The notes under the pieces were generated by a model. That model made no database searches and had not been told where the DNA came from. It saw only the letters and a list, made by a program, of their open reading frames with translations. Both the position numbers and the translations under genes were made by a program. Of a stretch of 64,000 nucleotides of DNA, positions 52,249 to 61,020 are shown piece by piece. This stretch comes from an uncultured Anaeroplasmataceae bacterium (GTDB lineage Bacteria; Bacillota_I; Bacilli_A; Acholeplasmatales; Anaeroplasmataceae), in assembly GCA_944325035.1 (NCBI GenBank), contig CALUYM010000001.1, positions 1 to 64,000 on the forward strand, in the 5' to 3' direction. Position 1 is the first letter of the stretch; each line of letters starts with the position of its first letter.

Positions 52249-53235
52249 ATGAAAAAGTTATTTTTATTTATATTGATGAGTTTTATTTTTGCATTTGCAG
52301 TTTCAGCTAATGCAAGTGGTAATCAAGTTTACGTTTCAGGTGCTAACTTGGGAATTAAGTTAAAAACAGATGTCGAAGTTTTAGGCACATTTGGAATTGA
52401 AACACATGATAGAATTGAAACACCATGGAAAGATTTAATTATGGAACACGATAAGATTAAAAGTGTAAATGAGACTAGTATAACCGGAGCTAATCAATTT
52501 ATTAACTTAATTGAAAAAAGTAATGGTAAGAATCTAAATTTAGAAATTGAACGTTATGGTAAAAGCGTTAATGTTGATGTTTCACCTGTAAAAAATAAGC
52601 TTTCTAAATATAGCTTAGGTCTATATATAAAGGATTACGAAATGGGTGTTGGTACATTATCATTTGTAGAAGCAAAGACAATGAAGTATGCATCATTGGG
52701 ACATAAGATGATAGATAAAGAAATATATGGCGGAGAAGTCTATCGTGCTAAAGTGAAAGAAATAATTTATCCACGCGACAATTTAGCTGGGGCAAAAAAA
52801 GCTGATTTCGTTGGAAATCCAGTTGGGAATGTAAATTTAAATCAAGATAATGGTGTATATGGAGTTTTAACAGATAATAATATTTTAAAAAGTTCTACTT
52901 TAATGAGTATTGCTAGACAAAATGAAGTAAAAAAAGGTGCAGCTTCAATTTATACATGTTTAGAAGATATGAAAGTTGAATCTTACGATATTGAGATTAC
53001 AGAAACTAAAACTCAAACAAATAATGAAATTAAAGGGCTAAAGTTTAAAGTAACCGATGAAATGCTACTAAATCGTTCGGGGGGAATAATTCAAGGGATG
53101 AGTGGATCACCAATTATTCAAAATGGAAAACTAATTGGTGTTGTTACACACGTTGTATTAAAAGATGCAAGTTTTGGTTATGCATGTTATGCAGAATTTA
53201 TGTACAATTCAATGGGATTTAGTTTAAATAATTAA
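52249..53235 (+). CDS. spoIVB: SpoIVB-type serine peptidase (S55), 328 aa
   Basis: In B. subtilis SpoIVB is secreted from the forespore and triggers pro-sigma-K processing. Here a signal peptide or anchor (about 1-21) is followed by a PDZ-like domain (about 28-115), YSLGLYIKDYEMGVGTLSFVEAKTMKYASLGH with the catalytic His (about 152), and GIIQGMSGSPII with Ser285. At 328 aa it is shorter than the B. subtilis protein (about 426). It is flanked by a HAD phosphatase and a small unknown membrane protein. With spmA/spmB it makes sporulation ability likely. Confidence 0.9.
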   Translation: MKKLFLFILMSFIFAFAVSANASGNQVYVSGANLGIKLKTDVEVLGTFGIETHDRIETPWKDLIMEHDKIKSVNETSITGANQFINLIEKSNGKNLNLEIERYGKSVNVDVSPVKNKLSKYSLGLYIKDYEMGVGTLSFVEAKTMKYASLGHKMIDKEIYGGEVYRAKVKEIIYPRDNLAGAKKADFVGNPVGNVNLNQDNGVYGVLTDNNILKSSTLMSIARQNEVKKGAASIYTCLEDMKVESYDIEITETKTQTNNEIKGLKFKVTDEMLLNRSGGIIQGMSGSPIIQNGKLIGVVTHVVLKDASFGYACYAEFMYNSMGFSLNN

Positions 53236-53267
53236 AAAAAGATGGCTGTGCCATCTAAATTTTTTAC
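53233..53267. terminator. Bidirectional terminator
   Basis: AGATGGC-TGT-GCCATCT (53240-53256) flanked by A7 on the left and T-rich sequence on the right, able to end spoIVB and the converging small gene. Confidence 0.85.
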
Positions 53268-53530
53268 ATTAATGATTTAATTAGTAGATAAATAAATGAG
53301 AAAAGGATAGATGCAACCATTGCTAAACATAATATCCAAACAATTACTTTTCCCCAAATAGACTTAATCGGATTACGATAAACTTCTGTTTTATTTGAAG
53401 TCTTATTTCTTTGTGCTACTTTTTCATTTCTTAATTTTGCTCTACGATTTTTTTCAGCTAATCTTTCTTGTTTGATTTCTTCATAAAGCTCTTCTTTGGT
53501 TTTTACTACCTCTAGATCTTTTTCAGCCAT
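53264..53530 (-). CDS. Small tail-anchored hypothetical protein, 88 aa
   Basis: Not recognised. A charged, coiled-coil-like N-terminal half (about 5-45, rich in Lys, Glu, Arg) is followed by one C-terminal TM (about 58-84, KVIVWILCLAMVASILFSFIYLL). Such a layout fits a membrane-anchored cytoplasmic helix. The minus-strand ATG has AGGTG nearby. It is divergent from dinB with only 89 bases between. Confidence 0.6.
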   Translation of the reverse strand: MAEKDLEVVKTKEELYEEIKQERLAEKNRRAKLRNEKVAQRNKTSNKTEVYRNPIKSIWGKVIVWILCLAMVASILFSFIYLLIKSLM

Positions 53531-53619
53531 TTTTTCTTCACCTATTTCTTCATTGATATTTTTTTTATATACGTGATATAATTATATAATAAAAATGTTT
53601 AAAAAGAAAGGGGAAATTT

Positions 53620-54819
53620 ATGAGCCAAAAAAATAGAGTTAAAATCATCTTTCATATTGATATGAATATGTTCTTTTGTTCTGTGGCGGTCATTAATCAT
53701 CCCTCATTAAAGGGCAAAGCATTTGCAATTGGTCGAGAAAACACTACAAGAGGTGTAATTTCTACAGCCTCGTATGAGGCCAGAAAATACGGAATTAGGA
53801 GTGCTATGCCGCTATCAGAGGCATTTCGTTTAAAACCGGATTTGATTGTAATAGAATCAAATTACGAAGCTATTTCTTATTATCATCGTAAATTTGTAGA
53901 TTTGGTTAAAGAATATACCACTTTGGTAGAAGTAGCCTCAGTTGATGAAGTATATGCAGATATGACGGAAATTTCTAAGCATCGTGACCCTATCATTGTC
54001 GCAAAAGAAATTCAAGCAAGGTTGGTTAAAGAATATAAATTGCCCTGCTCAATTGGAATTGGACCAACTTTGTTTTTAGCGAAAATGGCATCAGATATGG
54101 AAAAACCTTTAGGGTTAGTGGTTTTAAGAAAACGTGATAAGGAAGAAAAATTATATCCGTTGTCAGTTTCGGATATATATGGACTTGGTAAGAAACGATA
54201 TCCATTATTGATAGAAAAAGATATTAAAACAATTAAGGATTTTGAAAATCCAAATAATAAAGAATTAATTATTTCCTTATTGGGAGAAAGCTCTTATCAA
54301 TATGTAATTAATGCGATAAATGGTAAAACAAGTGATGAAGTAAAGCCGAAGCGATATGCTAAAAATGAGTCGATTTCATCGATGCAAACTTATGATAGTT
54401 ATTTAAACAATGTTATTGATATTTTAGATGAAATGCATAAAATAACGAAAGATTTAATAAAGCGTTTAGTAAGTGAAGCATTAATGACGAAAACAATCAG
54501 TATAACATTAAGGAATAGAGATTTTAAAACAATAACTAGATCGAAAACAATTGACTATACAGATGATTTTTTCTACATTTTTGATGTTATCAGCGATTTA
54601 GTTGAAGATAATTATAAAGATGATGAGGAAATACGATTAATTGGTGTTGGTTTTCAAAATTTGAATTCAAAAGATGAAGTTTTAAAAGAGGAATATAATT
54701 TATTTACATTTGAGTCTTTCTTAGAAAGAGAAAATAATTTAAAGAAATTAGTCGATAGTTTTAAGGAACGATTTGGGAATGAGGCTATAAATTTAGGACT
54801 TCCAGAAAATAAGCAATAA
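53620..54819 (+). CDS. dinB: DNA polymerase IV (Y-family), 399 aa
   Basis: Error-prone translesion polymerase. Metal-binding Asp in HIDMNMFFCSV (about residue 10) and SVDEVYADM (about 107-116), the finger segment ARKYGIRSAMPLSEA, the thumb with SIGIGPTLFLAKMASD and GLGKKRYP, and a little-finger domain to about 370. Replicates across lesions under stress. No LexA-type operator stands out. SD AAAGGGG precedes the ATG. Confidence 0.94.
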   Translation: MSQKNRVKIIFHIDMNMFFCSVAVINHPSLKGKAFAIGRENTTRGVISTASYEARKYGIRSAMPLSEAFRLKPDLIVIESNYEAISYYHRKFVDLVKEYTTLVEVASVDEVYADMTEISKHRDPIIVAKEIQARLVKEYKLPCSIGIGPTLFLAKMASDMEKPLGLVVLRKRDKEEKLYPLSVSDIYGLGKKRYPLLIEKDIKTIKDFENPNNKELIISLLGESSYQYVINAINGKTSDEVKPKRYAKNESISSMQTYDSYLNNVIDILDEMHKITKDLIKRLVSEALMTKTISITLRNRDFKTITRSKTIDYTDDFFYIFDVISDLVEDNYKDDEEIRLIGVGFQNLNSKDEVLKEEYNLFTFESFLERENNLKKLVDSFKERFGNEAINLGLPENKQ

Positions 54820-54821
54820 AT

Positions 54822-54866
54822 AAGCTGTGAGATAATTCAAAGATGAATAAGTTTCACAGCTTTTTA
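54822..54866. terminator. Bidirectional terminator between dinB and ispH
   Basis: AAGCTGTGA/TCACAGCTT perfect 9-bp stem (54822-54830 with 54854-54862) flanked by A- and T-rich sequence. Confidence 0.85.
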
Positions 54867-55730
54867 TTATTTATTCATTTGTTCAATTGCTTTAATTACT
54901 TCAGCTGTAACTTCGTTTGGAGTAGAAGCACCACTAGTAATTGATACTTTTTTTACATTCTTAAACCAGTTTGGGTTTAAATCTTCTTTTGTCTCTACTA
55001 AATAACTAGGGATTTTAGCTATATTTTGACTTACTGATACTAATTTTTTTGAATTTGATGATGTTTTATCTCCAACAACAATGCAAAGCTCAGAACCATT
55101 TTGATTAATTAATGCCTCTTGCCGTTTAGTAGTAGCAAGACAAATTTTATTATCAATGATGGCATAACTATATTTTTTTCGTAATTCATCATAAATTTCA
55201 TTTATATCAAAAATAGAAAGTGTTGTTTGATTGGTAATAAAGATTTTATTTCCTAAATTTGAAAGGTTTTTAGCTTCAGATAATGATGAAACCAAATGGA
55301 TTTTATCAGATATTTCTACTACACCCTCACTTTCAGGATGATTCCTAGTACCAATATAGATTATTTCATAACCTTTTGATAAGTAATCTATAATGTGTTT
55401 ATGTACAATTAAAACATTTGGACAAGTAGCATCAACAATATGAAGTCCTTTAAGTCTTGCTTTTTCATAAACACGGGGTGATACGCCATGTGCACTAAAG
55501 ATAACTGTACCAAATTTAATTTTATCTAGCATATTAAATCTGGTATCACCATCTAAAACAATGATACCTTTGTTTATAATAGATTGCATTACATTTTTAT
55601 TATGGATTAAATTACCTAATAAATAGATTGGTTTAACAGTATTTGGATTTTTTAAAGTTTTTTCAACTACATCCAATGCATATTTAACTCCATTACAATA
55701 ACCTTGTGGATTTATTTTATAAATTTCCAT
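54867..55730 (-). CDS. ispH: 4-hydroxy-3-methylbut-2-enyl diphosphate reductase, 287 aa
   Basis: Last enzyme of the MEP isoprenoid pathway, making IPP and DMAPP with a Fe-S cluster. The three cluster Cys are in place: C12 (GYCNGV), C103 (DATCP) and C197 (KICLAT). The substrate His residues are H43 (LIHN), H81 (SAHGVS) and H131 (RNHPE). SGASTPN closes the active site. Length is typical. No other MEP genes lie in the window. Confidence 0.96.
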   Translation of the reverse strand: MEIYKINPQGYCNGVKYALDVVEKTLKNPNTVKPIYLLGNLIHNKNVMQSIINKGIIVLDGDTRFNMLDKIKFGTVIFSAHGVSPRVYEKARLKGLHIVDATCPNVLIVHKHIIDYLSKGYEIIYIGTRNHPESEGVVEISDKIHLVSSLSEAKNLSNLGNKIFITNQTTLSIFDINEIYDELRKKYSYAIIDNKICLATTKRQEALINQNGSELCIVVGDKTSSNSKKLVSVSQNIAKIPSYLVETKEDLNPNWFKNVKKVSITSGASTPNEVTAEVIKAIEQMNK

Positions 55731-55849
55731 TATTTAAGACCTCGACTTTATGATAAGTAAAGTATATCATAAATTTTGTTTGCTTAATAGATAAAAAAAT
55801 GGTATGATAGCTTGGATAAAAATGAATTAATATTAAAAAGGAGATGATT

Positions 55850-57175
55850 ATGATGAAATTTTCTGGATATGAACTTAAAGATTATATTGTTAATGCAGTT
55901 AATGACTTACATTTTACAGATTTCAGTGATGTTCAAAAAGAAGTATTTAATAACATTATTTCTCAACGAAATTTACTTGTAAAGTCAAAGACAGGAAGCG
56001 GGAAAACTCATGCCTTTTTAATTCCTGTTTTTAATAATTTAGATGAAAAAACAAATGAGGTTCAAGCAGTAATTGTATCACCAACTACGGAACTTGCCCA
56101 ACAAACATACAAAGTTGCTCAACATATAGCGTCATTTTGTAGTGATTCTATTAATATTAAGTTATATTGTGGTGGAACAGATCGTCAAAGAGAAATTGAT
56201 AGTTTAAAGAATCGTCAACCACAAATAGTTATTGCTACACCTGGAAAGTTAAATGATTTAGCTATTGAATCAAATGCATTAAAAATTTTCAAAGCAAAAT
56301 ATTATATTATTGATGAAGTAGATATGACTTTAGCTTCTGGATTTGAAAAAGAAATTGATGCGATTACTGATTTGTTAAAAGAAGCAAAGATGATGTTTTT
56401 TAGTGCAACTATGAATGAATCAATTTTACCATTCATAAAAAAATATATGCCTAATAATAAGTTTATTGAAATTAAAAATTTTTCTGAACTACAAATTGAA
56501 CATAATTGGATAGCTTTAAAACATAAATCAAATGATGAAAGATTATTAGAATTATTAGATATTATTAATCCATACCTTTGTATTATCTTTTGTAATAAAA
56601 AGGAAACTGTTCAAAGAGTTGCAACACTTTTAAAACAAAGAAAACTATCAGTTACAGAAATTCATGGTAACTTAGATAAAAGAAGTCGTAGACAAATTTT
56701 AAATGAAATTAACAATTTAAAATATCAGTATATAGTTGCATCTGATTTAGCAAGCCGTGGAATTGATATTGATGGTGTAAGTCATGTTATAAATTATGAA
56801 ATACCAAAAGATTTTGAATTTTATCTACATCGTTCAGGAAGAACTGGACGTATGAATTATACTGGAACTGTATATAGTTTTTATCATGAACTTGATTATG
56901 AATATTTAGATAATCTTGAATCTAGAGGAGTTGTTCCTAATTATAAGGATATTAAAAATGGTGAACTTGTTGATTTTAAAGGCCGCAATGTAAGAGAAAA
57001 GCGTCTTAAACCTTTGAATGAAAAAGAAAAAATAGCAAGAACTTTTGTAAAAAAACCGACTAAAGTTACACCTGGTTATAAGAAAAAAATGAGAGAAGAA
57101 ATTAAAAAAATTTCTAAAAAATTATACCAAGCAGAAAATAAGAAACGCTATTACCGTAATGCAAAGTCGAAATAA
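55850..57175 (+). CDS. DEAD-box-type RNA helicase (DEVD motif), 441 aa
   Basis: ATP-dependent RNA unwinding, probably in ribosome assembly or mRNA decay. Q-motif region FTDFSDVQKEVFNNI, motif I SKTGSGKTH, Ia SPTTELAQQ, Ib ATPGKL, II IIDEVD (Val replaces Ala), III FSATM, V ASDLASRGIDIDGV and VI HRSGRTGR. A basic C-terminal tail (about 385-441) probably binds RNA. The ATG at 55850 is preferred over 55844 since AAGGAG (55838-55843) would be too close to the latter. A TTTCAAAG/CTTTGAAA hairpin (about 57180-57203) follows the gene. Confidence 0.92.
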   Translation: MMKFSGYELKDYIVNAVNDLHFTDFSDVQKEVFNNIISQRNLLVKSKTGSGKTHAFLIPVFNNLDEKTNEVQAVIVSPTTELAQQTYKVAQHIASFCSDSINIKLYCGGTDRQREIDSLKNRQPQIVIATPGKLNDLAIESNALKIFKAKYYIIDEVDMTLASGFEKEIDAITDLLKEAKMMFFSATMNESILPFIKKYMPNNKFIEIKNFSELQIEHNWIALKHKSNDERLLELLDIINPYLCIIFCNKKETVQRVATLLKQRKLSVTEIHGNLDKRSRRQILNEINNLKYQYIVASDLASRGIDIDGVSHVINYEIPKDFEFYLHRSGRTGRMNYTGTVYSFYHELDYEYLDNLESRGVVPNYKDIKNGELVDFKGRNVREKRLKPLNEKEKIARTFVKKPTKVTPGYKKKMREEIKKISKKLYQAENKKRYYRNAKSK

Positions 57176-57210
57176 ATTATTTTCAAAGTCGCTACCTTTG
57201 AAAAAAAGAA

Positions 57211-57239
57211 TTGATAAAAAAACGCTTTAATGATATAAT
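57211..57239 (+). promoter_or_regulatory. Promoter of the hypothetical membrane-anchored gene
   Basis: TTGATA (57211-57216), 17-bp spacer, extended TGA-TATAAT (57234-57239). Confidence 0.8.
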
Positions 57240-57284
57240 TTAAGCACTGTGAAATTATTATTTATTTAGGAAAAGGTGAAAGTA

Positions 57285-57980
57285 ATGGCTAGATCTACCC
57301 GTAGTTATAAAAATAAAACAAAAATTAGTTTTAAGTGGACTAAAGAATTAATTATTTTCTTAAGTGTGCTTTCTATTGCAATTATTTTAACGATTATATG
57401 CTTAATACCAACAACAAAAGAAAAATTCTATAGTGAGTTTACAAATGCAGCTGCTGCAAATAGTGCCACTGCTATTCCTGAAGACCACGTATTTTCTTAT
57501 ATTTCGTATAAAGAATTATTAAAAAAGAAAGAAGCTGCAACCAAAGAAGATCCGTTATTTATATTATATGGTTCATCATTAGATTCAACAACAGTTTCAA
57601 ATCTTTACAATTTAGATGCGAAAGCAAAAGAATATGGAGTTACTCATATTTATATTTTTAATTCTCAATTTGCAATGGAAACAGATCAAGATGATGAAAA
57701 TGATATGGCAGTAATTAAAACTAGAGCTCAAGAAATTACTGGAAATGAAGATACAGATTTAGATTTATTCACTTATAATCAATTATGGGTATTTAATGGT
57801 GAAAAAGGAATTGAATCATCTACTAAATTATCAACAGATATAGTATTTAATAGTAGTGATTACATGGCTAATGTTGGAGGCGATAATGACAATGATCCAA
57901 CTTTTGCAAATGCAATTCAAAAATGTTTTAGTGAGTATAGTCCAAAAGGAATGGCTGCTCAAAATAATAAATCAAATTAA
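57285..57980 (+). CDS. Membrane-anchored extracytoplasmic protein of unknown function, 231 aa
   Basis: Not recognised. A basic N-terminus is followed by one TM (about 20-42, ELIIFLSVLSIAIILTIICLIPT). The rest should lie outside the membrane: an Ala-rich stretch, then an alpha/beta domain (DPLFILYGSSLDSTTVSNLYNL...YGVTHIYIFNSQ) that could be a degenerate thioredoxin fold without CxxC, and an acidic Asp/Asn-rich tail. The ATG at 57285 is preferred over a GTG at 57276 because AAAAGG then has proper spacing. argS follows after 60 bases. Confidence 0.65.
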   Translation: MARSTRSYKNKTKISFKWTKELIIFLSVLSIAIILTIICLIPTTKEKFYSEFTNAAAANSATAIPEDHVFSYISYKELLKKKEAATKEDPLFILYGSSLDSTTVSNLYNLDAKAKEYGVTHIYIFNSQFAMETDQDDENDMAVIKTRAQEITGNEDTDLDLFTYNQLWVFNGEKGIESSTKLSTDIVFNSSDYMANVGGDNDNDPTFANAIQKCFSEYSPKGMAAQNNKSN

Positions 57981-58040
57981 ATATAATTTATAATCATAGA
58001 GATAGATTTCTATCTCTTTTTACGTAAAGGAGAAATAAAA

Positions 58041-59744
58041 ATGATAGAAGAGATTAAACATAGTATTAAATCATGTTTAGAAAAATATTACTTAGATAAT
58101 TATCAAGTTGAGACTAATATTATTGTTGAAGAACCAAAAAACCCAGCTATGGGTGACATTGCTGTACCAGCATTTAGTCTATTAAAAACTTTGAAACGTC
58201 CTCTTTCTGATTTAGTATCAGAAATAAAAGAAGTTCTTGCAAAGAATTTTCCGATTATTAAAGAGATTAATCCAACTGGTCCTTTTGTAAATATATTATT
58301 AAATAAAGAAGAGGTTGCTGTTGAAGTTTTGCAACAAGCAGTATCATTAAAAGACAAGTTTGGTTCTTCTCAAATCGGTAAAGATAAGACTGTTGTTCTT
58401 GATTACTCAAGCCCTAATATTGCTAAAGCATTCTCGGTGGGACATTTACGTTCGACTATGATAGGTAATTCATTAAAACTTATTTTACAAAAATGTGGTT
58501 ATAAGACAGTGTCAATTAACTATCTGGGTGACTGGGGAACTCAGTTTGGTAAAATGATTGTAGCAATTGAAAAATGGGGTAATTTAGCTGAAATAGCTAA
58601 AGATCCAATTAATGAATTAGGCAAGCTATATGTTAGAATTAATGATGAAGAAAAAAATGATCCACAAATTGCTGAATTATCTCGTGAAGCTTTTAAGAAA
58701 ATTGAAGATGGAGATCCTAAATATGTAGAGATGTGGAAATGGATTCGTGAAGAATCATTAAAAGAATCAAGTGAGATTTATAAGCTATTAAATGTAGACT
58801 TTGATTCTTATAATGGAGAAGCTTTCTATAATGATAAAATGACTCCTGTTGTTAATGAACTTGAAGAAAAAGGATTATTAGTTGAAGATCAGGGTGCAAA
58901 AATTGTAAATTTAGGTGATGATCTTCCGCCAGCTTTAATTAAGCGTTCTGATGGAGGAACTTTATATATAACACGTGACTTAGCAGCTGTTTTTTGGCGT
59001 AAGAAGGAATATAATTTTGATAAAGCCTTATATGTTGTTGGTGGAGAACAAAAACTTCATTTTACGCAATTAAAAGGTGTTTTGAATAAAATGGGACATG
59101 CTGATTTAGCATCTTCTATTGAACATATTAATTTTGGCTTAGTATTAAAAGATGGGAAGAAGATGTCAACTCGTAAAGGAAATGTTGTAAAATTATATGA
59201 TATTTTAATGCAAGCAATTGAAGCTTCTAAGGCACAAATTGAAGAGAAAAATCCTAATTTAGAAAATAAGGAAGAAATTGCTCGTAAAGTTGGAGTATCA
59301 GCAGTTGTATTTAATGATTTAAAGAATTTCCGTGCATTAGATTATGAATTTGATATTAATCAAATGGTTAAATTTGATGGCTTAACAGGTCCCTACTTAC
59401 AATACACTTCTGTTCGTATTAATTCGATTTTGAATTCAATTCAATTCGATTCTAATCAATTAGAACAATCTTTATTTATTAAAGCTCATTATTTTGAGAT
59501 CGTAAAACAATTAGCATCATTTAAATCAGTAGTTGAAAGAGCGGCTGATGAATATGCACCAAGTGTTATAGCTAAATATTTATTAACACTTGCTCAATCA
59601 TTTAATAAATTCTATTCATTAGAAAAGATTAATGTTGAAGATCAATTAGTAAAAAATACGAATTGTACTCTTGCATATGCAGTTCGATTAACTATTAATG
59701 AAGGCTTAAGATTACTTGGAATTGAATATGTGGATAAAATGTAA
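58041..59744 (+). CDS. argS: Arginyl-tRNA synthetase, 567 aa
   Basis: Class I synthetase. The Arg-specific N-terminal Add-1 domain (about 1-105) precedes the HIGH-type motif SPNIAKAFSVGHLRST (about 120-135). NYLGDWGTQFGK, TLYITRDLAA, KMSTRKGN (KMSK equivalent, about 373) and a C-terminal DALR anticodon domain (about 440-567) follow. Length and order match the family. SD AAAGGAG precedes the ATG. tRNA-Leu(CAA) follows 48 bases after its stop. Confidence 0.97.
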   Translation: MIEEIKHSIKSCLEKYYLDNYQVETNIIVEEPKNPAMGDIAVPAFSLLKTLKRPLSDLVSEIKEVLAKNFPIIKEINPTGPFVNILLNKEEVAVEVLQQAVSLKDKFGSSQIGKDKTVVLDYSSPNIAKAFSVGHLRSTMIGNSLKLILQKCGYKTVSINYLGDWGTQFGKMIVAIEKWGNLAEIAKDPINELGKLYVRINDEEKNDPQIAELSREAFKKIEDGDPKYVEMWKWIREESLKESSEIYKLLNVDFDSYNGEAFYNDKMTPVVNELEEKGLLVEDQGAKIVNLGDDLPPALIKRSDGGTLYITRDLAAVFWRKKEYNFDKALYVVGGEQKLHFTQLKGVLNKMGHADLASSIEHINFGLVLKDGKKMSTRKGNVVKLYDILMQAIEASKAQIEEKNPNLENKEEIARKVGVSAVVFNDLKNFRALDYEFDINQMVKFDGLTGPYLQYTSVRINSILNSIQFDSNQLEQSLFIKAHYFEIVKQLASFKSVVERAADEYAPSVIAKYLLTLAQSFNKFYSLEKINVEDQLVKNTNCTLAYAVRLTINEGLRLLGIEYVDKM

Positions 59745-59773
59745 TTGATTTTCGTAAAAAGATATGTTATATT
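59745..59773 (+). promoter_or_regulatory. Possible promoter of tRNA-Leu(CAA)
   Basis: TTGATT (59745-59750), 17-bp spacer, extended TGT-TATATT (59768-59773), within a near-perfect palindrome at 59761-59786. Confidence 0.5.
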
Positions 59774-59792
59774 AATATAGCATATCGAATTT

Positions 59793-59878
59793 GGGGGCGT
59801 GGCGGAATGGTAGACGCGATGGACTCAAAATCCATTGGTAGTGATACTGTGAGGGTTCGAGTCCCTCTGCCCCTACCA
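59793..59878 (+). tRNA. tRNA-Leu (anticodon CAA)
   Basis: Class II tRNA with acceptor GGGGGCG, D-arm, anticodon loop CTCAAAA closed by ATGGA/TCCAT (anticodon CAA, reads UUG), a long variable arm, T-loop GGTTCGAGTCC and encoded CCA. It marks the boundary to the accessory region on its right. Confidence 0.95.
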
Positions 59879-59931
59879 TATTTGTACTAACATTTTGATA
59901 CAATTTGTAGGGTATCGAAATAAAGCATATT

Positions 59932-59955
59932 AGCTCGAGAAATCGAGCTTTTTTT
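59932..59955 (+). terminator. Terminator of tRNA-Leu(CAA)
   Basis: AGCTCGA-GAAA-TCGAGCT (7-bp stem, GAAA tetraloop) then seven T. Confidence 0.9.
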
Positions 59956-60020
59956 CATATATAGGCGTTTTACTAATAAAGATATAAAGTTAAATATTGG
60001 TCTTTATTGTAAAAACAGGT

Positions 60021-60095
60021 CTATTAGCTAAACGACACCCTATTAGTAAAACGAAAACCTATTAGTTAAACGATACCGGTATGCAAAACGATACC
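60021..60095 (+). repeat. Four 19-bp iteron-like tandem repeats
   Basis: Units begin at 60021, 60040, 60059 and 60078 (the last is 18 bp and more diverged). Consensus is about CTATTAGYWAAACGAYACC. The 19-bp period is not a multiple of three, so the repeat is not maintained by coding. A perfect palindrome ATACCGGTAT (60073-60082) spans units 3 and 4. Such arrays are seen at replication origins of plasmids and integrative elements, but the function here is inferred. Confidence 0.75.
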
Positions 60096-60167
60096 CCTAG
60101 TAAATTCCACTATTTTTGGTTTATCAATACCATAGTTTTGCTCTTTAACTCTTGGAGGTGCATATGC

Positions 60168-60464
60168 ATGATAAGAGTTATAGAGTTATTTGCAGGAATT
60201 GGGAGTCAGCACGAAGCGTTAAAAAGAGCAAATATAGAACATGAAATAGTAGCCATTAGTGAAATAGATAAGTATGCGAGTAGAGCATATGAGTTACTTC
60301 ATGGTAAGGTTAATAATTTAGGTGATATAAGAAAAATAGATAAGTTACCACGAGCTGATCTATGGACTTATTCCTTTCCATGCACAGATATAAGCTTAGC
60401 AGGAAGGTTAAAGGGATTTGAAAAAGGAAGTAATACCAATTCATCATTATTATGGGCAGTGTAA
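60168..60464 (+). pseudogene. Truncated C5-cytosine DNA methyltransferase, 98 aa
   Basis: N-terminal third of a phage or mobile-element C5-MTase. SAM motif I VIELFAGIGSQHEAL (4-18), acidic motif SEIDKYASRAYELL, and the catalytic Pro-Cys in SFPCTDISLAGRLKGFEKGSNTNSSLLWAV. It stops right after the LLW segment, whereas full enzymes are 300-500 aa and need the target-recognition domain and motifs VI-X. SD GGAGGTG is intact, so a peptide could still be made, but it should be inactive. Confidence 0.8.
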
Positions 60465-60540
60465 ATGGTAAGGAAAAACTATTTAGATTAGGTGTAAATG
60501 TTGCGAAAGAATTAATTTTCCATTTTGGACATGGATTTTA
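60465..60540 (+). other. Orphan reading-frame remnant
   Basis: One frame reads GKEKLFRLGVNVAKELIFHF then GHGF and a stop at 60538-60540. It has no start and may be the 3' end of a deleted gene fused to the methyltransferase fragment. I do not recognise it with confidence. Confidence 0.25.
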
Positions 60541-60555
60541 AAGAAAGGACAAAAA

Positions 60556-61020
60556 ATGAAAGTAAAATATAATATCAAAAATAACGATCTTGCAAAAAAA
60601 GTCTACTGGTTTGATGATGGTTCTTTTGGAGAATTAGAAGGTCATAATTATTTTCAAATGTCTTTAAATGATTCATCGACTTTTCTTTTAAACATTAACA
60701 GGGATAATTATTCTATATTATCAATTGAAGGGTATTTTCCGATAGAAGCTAAAAAATATATAAAATCATTTCATTTTTCACCGTTACATTTAATTAACGG
60801 AGAATTAAAACTAGACTGTAAGGAAAATGAATTAGATGGTGATGGTTGTTTTTTCCCTTTGTTATATCAAAATTTATATTATGATAATGATAAAGATATA
60901 TTAGCTATTGGAAAACTTGATAATATCCATAATGTTTATATTAAGTTTGGTGAAAACATCTATGCTATATTTGAAAATGAAACATTTTGTGGTGTTGCTA
61001 TTGAATTAATAAAAAAATAA
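60556..61020 (+). CDS. Hypothetical protein, 154 aa
   Basis: Not recognised. Acidic, beta-rich cytoplasmic protein with no TM: WFDDGSFGELEGHNYFQMSLNDSSTFLLNINRDNYSILSIEG in the N-terminal half, and DKDILAIGKLDNIHNVYIKFGENIYAIFENETFCGVAIELIKK at the end. SD AAAGGAC is good. Small acidic beta-rich orphans directly after a gene end in accessory regions are often immunity proteins, but no toxin is present apart from the uninterpretable 60465-60540 piece, so this is only a possibility. Confidence 0.6.
   Translation: MKVKYNIKNNDLAKKVYWFDDGSFGELEGHNYFQMSLNDSSTFLLNINRDNYSILSIEGYFPIEAKKYIKSFHFSPLHLINGELKLDCKENELDGDGCFFPLLYQNLYYDNDKDILAIGKLDNIHNVYIKFGENIYAIFENETFCGVAIELIKK

Noticed and set aside
60021..60110. 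Decayed coding repeat of a replication protein
   Set aside because: Short in-frame phrases such as QNDTP appear, but the 19-bp period shifts the frame at each unit, so a repeated peptide cannot have generated it.
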